This document shows positions 58,460-64,000 of a stretch of 64,000 nucleotides of DNA, piece after piece. The translations under genes were made by a program, and so were the position numbers. This DNA is from Pseudomonas sp. A-1 (GTDB lineage Bacteria > Pseudomonadota > Gammaproteobacteria > Pseudomonadales > Pseudomonadaceae): contig NZ_SSTC01000015.1 in assembly GCF_004801855.1 (NCBI RefSeq), positions 1 through 64,000 of the forward strand, in the 5' to 3' direction. Numbering within the stretch: the stretch's first letter is position 1; every line of letters starts with the position of its first letter. The notes beneath the pieces were generated by a model that worked only from the letters and a program-made list of their open reading frames with translations, made no database searches and had not been told where the DNA came from.

Positions 58460-58560
58460 GCGAGGCAGACCGGCCGCGATTCGGAAAAGGCAGCCTGCAC
58501 GAGACAGATCTGCCGGGATGGTCGCCTAATTTAGCAGAAAAGGGCCGGCACCGCCGCGCC

Positions 58561-59385
58561 TCAGCGACTGACGACCCGCCGCGACAGCAGCAGCCGGTTG
58601 CACAGCGTGACCAGCTCGCCATCGCCGGTATGCAGGATGGTCTTGACCGTGCCGATCTCCTCGATCACGCCTTCGACGTCGCCGACGCGGATCCGCTGCC
58701 CCACCTCGTAGAGTTCGCGCAGGTAGATCCCGGCGATGATCTGTCCGACCACCTCGCGGCTGCCCAAGCCCAGGGCCAGTGCCAGGGCCAGGGCGACCGC
58801 CGACAGCACGATGGCGATGACCAGGTTGAGCAGATCGGTCTTCACCTCGAGCTGACCGATGGCCACCGAGATGCTGATGATGATCACCAACCCCTGGGCC
58901 AGACGCCCCAGGCTGCCGCCGTACTCGAGCCCCACGCCGTCGGCGGCGCCGCGCACCAGACGCCCGGCCAGCTGAGCCAGCAGCACGCCAGCCAGCAGCA
59001 CCATGGCGGCGCCGAACACCTTGGGCAGGTAGAGGGCGAACAGGTCGAGGGTCGCCGAGACGCGCTGCAACCCCAGCGACTCGGCGGCCGAGACGAGGAA
59101 CACCAGCAGCACGAACCAGTAGACCACCTTGCCGACCAGGGTCGACACCGCGGCCTGGATGCCGCCGCGGGCCAGCAGCTTGGTCAGCCCCGCGCCTGCC
59201 ATCAGGCGGTCGAGACCGAGCTTGGCCAGCAGCTTGGAGAACAGGGTGTCGAGCAGCTTGGCAACGATGAAGCCGAGCAGCACCACCACCAGCGCGCCGA
59301 GCAGATTGGGGATGAAGCCCGCCAGCTTGCTCCACAGGGTGCTCATCGCACTCAGCAGACTCTGGGTCCAGATATCGAATTCCAT
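58561..59385 (-). CDS. cmpX: MscS-type mechanosensitive channel CmpX
   Basis: 274 residues, about five hydrophobic segments then a short MscS beta domain (GLGSREVVGQIIAGIYLREL, RVGDVEGVIEEIGTVKTIL). Shorter at the C-terminus than E. coli MscS. In Pseudomonas CmpX links osmotic and membrane state to SigX activity. 3 bp after crfX. Confidence 0.92.
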   Translation of the reverse strand: MEFDIWTQSLLSAMSTLWSKLAGFIPNLLGALVVVLLGFIVAKLLDTLFSKLLAKLGLDRLMAGAGLTKLLARGGIQAAVSTLVGKVVYWFVLLVFLVSAAESLGLQRVSATLDLFALYLPKVFGAAMVLLAGVLLAQLAGRLVRGAADGVGLEYGGSLGRLAQGLVIIISISVAIGQLEVKTDLLNLVIAIVLSAVALALALALGLGSREVVGQIIAGIYLRELYEVGQRIRVGDVEGVIEEIGTVKTILHTGDGELVTLCNRLLLSRRVVSR

Positions 59386-59388
59386 GCG

Positions 59389-59637
59389 TCACTCAGCCTT
59401 ATGCGCCGCACGCGCGGCAGGATGCAGTCGCCGGGTCGCCGGCACCTTGCGGACCGTGCCACTCTCGAGGCCGATCATCAGTGCCTCGAACCAGTGCCCC
59501 AGCAGCTTGAACAGGTCGCCCGCACCGACCTGGCGGTTGGCGGCCTTGAGCACGCGATCCAGCCGGGCGCTGTCGGCCGACTCGGCCGGAGCGCCACGCA
59601 GCAGGTCGCGCAGTGATTCTTCGAAGGGATCGTGCAT
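59389..59637 (-). CDS. crfX: CrfX, small protein of the SigX locus
   Basis: 82 residues, MHDPFEESLRDLLRGAPA at the start and a basic tail (RRLHPAARAAHKAE). Function is poorly known; CrfX is named for its position between cmpX and cmaX in pseudomonads. The ATG four codons into the open frame was chosen. Only 3 bp separate it from cmpX. Confidence 0.85.
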   Translation of the reverse strand: MHDPFEESLRDLLRGAPAESADSARLDRVLKAANRQVGAGDLFKLLGHWFEALMIGLESGTVRKVPATRRLHPAARAAHKAE

Positions 59638-59691
59638 ACCGACCTCCACGGTGTCTCAGCACAAGACGTCACAGGCGTGAGCCGGGTCACA

Positions 59692-60690
59692 TCAGAGCCA
59701 GCGCATGCGGCGAAACAGCCAGCCCTGGAACAGGGCGATGCCAGCCATCAGCAGGCAGACCAGCAGGAAGCCGTAGGGATGCTCGGCGCCGGGCACCCCG
59801 CCGACGTTGATGCCGAGCAGGCCCGTGACGAAGGTCATCGGCATGAAGAAGCCGGTGATGATGCCGAGCAGATACATGGTGCGGTTCATCCGCTCGGTCA
59901 CCCGCCGATGCTCGGCCTCCTGCAGCAGGCTGACCCGCTCGCGCACCAGCTCGAGTTCCTCGAGGTGGCGGGTCAAGCGGTTGTGCAGCTCGTTCCAGTA
60001 GGCGGTATCGCTGTCCGCGAACCAGGACAGCGGGTTGCGCGCCAGCTGGGCATAGATCTCGCGCTGCGGCGCCAGGTAACGGCGCAGACTGGCAGCCCGC
60101 CGCCGCAGGGCCAGCAGCAGATGACGGTCGGGCACCCCCTTCTCGTTCTGCTCGAGGGTTTCCTCGAGTTCGTCGAGCTGCTCGGCAATGCCCGCGACCA
60201 GCACATCCACCCCGTCGGTCAGCGCATGGGCGAGAAACAGCATGGCCTCCGAGGCCGTCTTCGGCCCGTCGCTGCGCTCGAAGGCGTCGCACAACGCGCC
60301 AGCCGCCTTGACCGGCCGCATGCGCAGGGAGATCACCTGGCGGGCATCGGCATAGATGCGCAGCGCCACCATGTCTTCCGGCGCAGCACCGGGATTGAGA
60401 TTGACCCCGCGCAGGAACAGCAGCAGGCGCTCCCCCCCCAGCAGCACCAGGCGCGGGCGCGTCGCCTCTTCCAGCAGCAGATCGCAGGCGAATTCGCCGA
60501 GGCCGCCGGACGCGCGCAGCCAGCGCTGCGCCGCAGGCACGCTGCGATCCCAGTGCAGCCAGAGGCTTTCCTGGGGGCGCAGATCGAGCACCGTCAGCTC
60601 GTTGCGACGGATCCGCTGCGCACCGCCCTCGCCGTCCAGCACGAAGCCGTAGACCAGCCCGCGCTCGTCGTCACCCTCGAAGGACTGCAT
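59692..60690 (-). CDS. cmaX: CorA-family divalent cation transporter CmaX (ZntB-like)
   Basis: 332 residues. Cytoplasmic N-domain, long helix, and two C-terminal membrane helices (LGIITGFFMPMTFVTGLLGI, PYGFLLVCLLMAGIALFQG). The pore-mouth signature reads GINVGGVPG rather than the GMN of CorA, which is typical of ZntB zinc carriers. First gene of the cmaX-crfX-cmpX-sigX-oprF series; 62 bp after rraA. Confidence 0.92.
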   Translation of the reverse strand: MQSFEGDDERGLVYGFVLDGEGGAQRIRRNELTVLDLRPQESLWLHWDRSVPAAQRWLRASGGLGEFACDLLLEEATRPRLVLLGGERLLLFLRGVNLNPGAAPEDMVALRIYADARQVISLRMRPVKAAGALCDAFERSDGPKTASEAMLFLAHALTDGVDVLVAGIAEQLDELEETLEQNEKGVPDRHLLLALRRRAASLRRYLAPQREIYAQLARNPLSWFADSDTAYWNELHNRLTRHLEELELVRERVSLLQEAEHRRVTERMNRTMYLLGIITGFFMPMTFVTGLLGINVGGVPGAEHPYGFLLVCLLMAGIALFQGWLFRRMRWL

Positions 60691-60752
60691 CGTCTCTCCA
60701 GCGGCTGCAGCCGCCAGGCCGGGTCAGCCCGGGCTGGCGGAGCCCTGCCCGC

Positions 60753-61238
60753 TTATTCGGGCATCTTCAGCTCTTCGTGAGACACGATGATGCCGTTGTT
60801 GTCGGCGTAGATGTAGTGGCCCGGGGTGAAGGTGACGCCACCGAAGGTGACCTCGACGTTGAGGTCGCCGATGCCGCGCTTCTCGGTCTTCATCGGGTGG
60901 GCGGCCAGTGCCTGCACGCCGAGATCGGTCTGTGCGATCACGTCGACATCACGGATGCAGCCGTACACCACGATGCCTTCCCAGCCGTTCTTCGCCGCCT
61001 TCTCGGCCAGCATGTCGCCGAGCAGGGCGCGACGCAGCGAGCCGCCGCCGTCGACCACCAGCACCTTGCCGCGACCATCCTGCTCGACCTGCTCCTTGAC
61101 CAGCGAGTTGTCCTCGAAGCACTTGATGGTGACGATCTGGCCACCGAAGGAATCACGGCCGCCGAAGTTGCTGAACATCGGTTCGACCACGTCGACGTAG
61201 GGGTAGGCATCGCACAGATCGGGGGTCACGTATTGCAT
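60753..61238 (-). CDS. rraA: RraA family protein (RNase E inhibitor/aldolase-like)
   Basis: 161 residues. [79 protein letters not shown]. RraA of E. coli binds RNase E; many homologues are HMG/oxaloacetate aldolases with the same Gly-Arg-Asp site. Which activity applies here cannot be told by sequence. Confidence 0.93.
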   Translation of the reverse strand: MQYVTPDLCDAYPYVDVVEPMFSNFGGRDSFGGQIVTIKCFEDNSLVKEQVEQDGRGKVLVVDGGGSLRRALLGDMLAEKAAKNGWEGIVVYGCIRDVDVIAQTDLGVQALAAHPMKTEKRGIGDLNVEVTFGGVTFTPGHYIYADNNGIIVSHEELKMPE

Positions 61239-61417
61239 GTCAGGTTCCTTGCGTTAGAGATCGACGCCACTGCGACTGCCATCATGGAGCGGCGGCAACC
61301 GCGGCAGCGGCGAACAGACAGCATTGATGGCACAAGCCCTGGCCAGCACAACCTCGCCTGCCCGGACACAGCACCATTCCTGCCGACGATCCTAGCCACA
61401 ACGGCGCCAGCAGGGAA

Positions 61418-62401
61418 CTAGGCAAACGTATGGGATTCCTCGCCCATCGTCTGCGGCAGCTGCCGGTGACGCAGCCAGTGCTCGAGCAGCGGCCAGATCT
61501 CGCGCGCGGCATGGCGCCCTGCCAGCAGCCCGGCATGCCCATAGTCCTCGGCGAAACCTTCGGCCCGCCCCAGGCGCAGGTAGGCGCGCCGCGAGGAGCC
61601 GAAGCACTCGAGCAACTGCCGGCAGGCCTGTGCCGGATCGGTGTGATCGCCCGCCCCGGCCAGCGCCAGCACCGGTACCTCCACTGCAGCCAGCGCTGCC
61701 GCCCAGTCCTGGCGCCCGTCGGCGAAGCGACCGAACGGACCGTACCAGCGCAGGGCGTCGCAGGCGATGCCGGCAGGCTCGTCCTCGGGACCGAGGCCAA
61801 GCCAGCCACCGCCCACCTGTTCGCGGCGGCGCAGCCACAGGCGCGCCCCCCAGCTCAGCGGCGGCAGCTTGAGCGACCAGTGCAGGTGACGGATCTGGCA
61901 ACCCAGCAACACCAGCGAGGCCACCCGCATCGCCGCCAGGTGCGCACCGGCCAGGGCGGCGGCGATGCTCAGGCCGCCCAGCGAGTGGCCCAGCCAGTGC
62001 GCCGGTTGCGCGCACTGCTCGTCGACGAAAGCGGCGATGGCCGGCAGATCGAAGCGCGCGTAATCCGCCACGCGGTTGCTCCGATACAGGCGATTGCGCG
62101 GCGACAGACCGTGGCCGCGCATTTCCGCCAGCCAGACGTCGAAGCCGGCCCGCGCCAGCCAGGCGCCCAGGCCATGGCCATGGGCCGTGTACCAGCAGCG
62201 TCGGTTGGCGAAGGCGCCATGCAGCAGCACCAGTGGCTCACCGCGCCGCGCGGCGGCCGCGTGACCGAGACGGGTCAGCGCCAGCGCGACAGAGCCGTCG
62301 GGGCTGTTGCCGGGCTTGAGGAGATAGACGTCTTCGGTGAGGTCGCCACGCAGCTCGGCGCTGACCAGGGCGACGGGAAAGAGTTTGCTGCTGCTCTGCA
62401 T
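61418..62401 (-). CDS. Alpha/beta hydrolase
   Basis: 327 residues. Oxyanion LLHGAFANRRCWYTA; nucleophile elbow GHSLGG (Ser near 140); acid Asp in LALAGAGDHTDP; His in GHAGLLAG. Similar to hydrolases beside ppsA in pseudomonads and to PHA-depolymerase-like or lipase-like enzymes; substrate unknown. 72 bp after ppsA with a terminator between. Confidence 0.88.
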   Translation of the reverse strand: MQSSSKLFPVALVSAELRGDLTEDVYLLKPGNSPDGSVALALTRLGHAAAARRGEPLVLLHGAFANRRCWYTAHGHGLGAWLARAGFDVWLAEMRGHGLSPRNRLYRSNRVADYARFDLPAIAAFVDEQCAQPAHWLGHSLGGLSIAAALAGAHLAAMRVASLVLLGCQIRHLHWSLKLPPLSWGARLWLRRREQVGGGWLGLGPEDEPAGIACDALRWYGPFGRFADGRQDWAAALAAVEVPVLALAGAGDHTDPAQACRQLLECFGSSRRAYLRLGRAEGFAEDYGHAGLLAGRHAAREIWPLLEHWLRHRQLPQTMGEESHTFA

Positions 62402-62423
62402 GCCATTCTTTTTCTGTACGCAC

Positions 62424-62452
62424 GAAAAGGGCGGGATTGCCCCGCCCTTTTC
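62424..62452 (-). terminator. ppsA terminator
   Basis: GAAAAGGGCGGG (62424-62435) pairs with CCCGCCCTTTTC (62441-62452), loop ATTGC. It lies 20 bp after the ppsA stop and before the hydrolase gene. The stem ends in an A/T tract on both strands. Confidence 0.75.
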
Positions 62453-62472
62453 CTACCGCTTCAGGACCTTGC

Positions 62473-64000
<1,528 letters not shown>

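Overview
The window is chromosomal, high-GC DNA from a gammaproteobacterium of the Pseudomonas/Azotobacter group. The markers are an OprF-SigX-CmpX-CrfX-CmaX locus, FimL, a CspD/ClpS-ClpA pair, a monomeric NADP isocitrate dehydrogenase, the long (about 530-residue) form of isocitrate lyase and an LdcA-type lysine decarboxylase. Almost every gene is a recognisable core gene. I see no phage, insertion sequence, integrase, CRISPR array or defence island. The genus is inferred from family content and remembered gene order, not from a database search.

Layout. At 1-348 there are three tandem strong promoters pointing left off the window edge, very probably driving an rRNA operon. Then come minus-strand cysG, serS, rarA, lolA and ftsK; plus-strand trxB, aat, bpt and infA; convergent clpA and clpS; cspD; monomeric idh; a Nudix hydrolase; mnmA-hflD-EamA transporter; purB; and an overlapping set of roxA, a GNAT, a conserved unknown and a secretin-like protein. 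aceA follows behind a long regulatory region with two TGTAGT/ACTACA inverted repeats. After a membrane protein and a TSUP permease there appears to be a synteny joint at about 28.35 kb. Next are nudC-fimL, ldcA, dnaQ, rnhA and a methyltransferase (minus), and gloB, mltD, a five-gene Yej-type peptide ABC transporter with two substrate-binding proteins, and fabI (plus).

A G-rich heptamer repeat separates fabI from ppiD. The protein-quality-control block follows on the minus strand: ppiD, tRNA-Asp, hupB, lon, clpX, clpP, tig and a tRNA Arg-His-Leu cluster. folD (plus) comes next, then the envelope-stress block oprF-sigX-cmpX-crfX-cmaX, rraA, an alpha/beta hydrolase, and ppsA running off the right edge.

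Themes. Chaperone and proteolysis genes dominate (tig, clpP, clpX, lon, ppiD, clpA, clpS), together with the two N-degron aminoacyl transferases aat and bpt that feed ClpS-ClpA. Carbon-flux genes at the isocitrate branch point (idh, aceA) and gluconeogenesis (ppsA) are also here. The most interesting signals are non-coding: paired operators around the aceA promoter, competing hairpins and a direct repeat upstream of idh, a tandem G-quadruplex motif, a CRP/FNR-type palindrome upstream of fimL, and a terminator-like hairpin inside the tRNA cluster. I found no convincing undescribed multi-gene system. The least understood coding part is the roxA-GNAT-unknown-secretin-like set.
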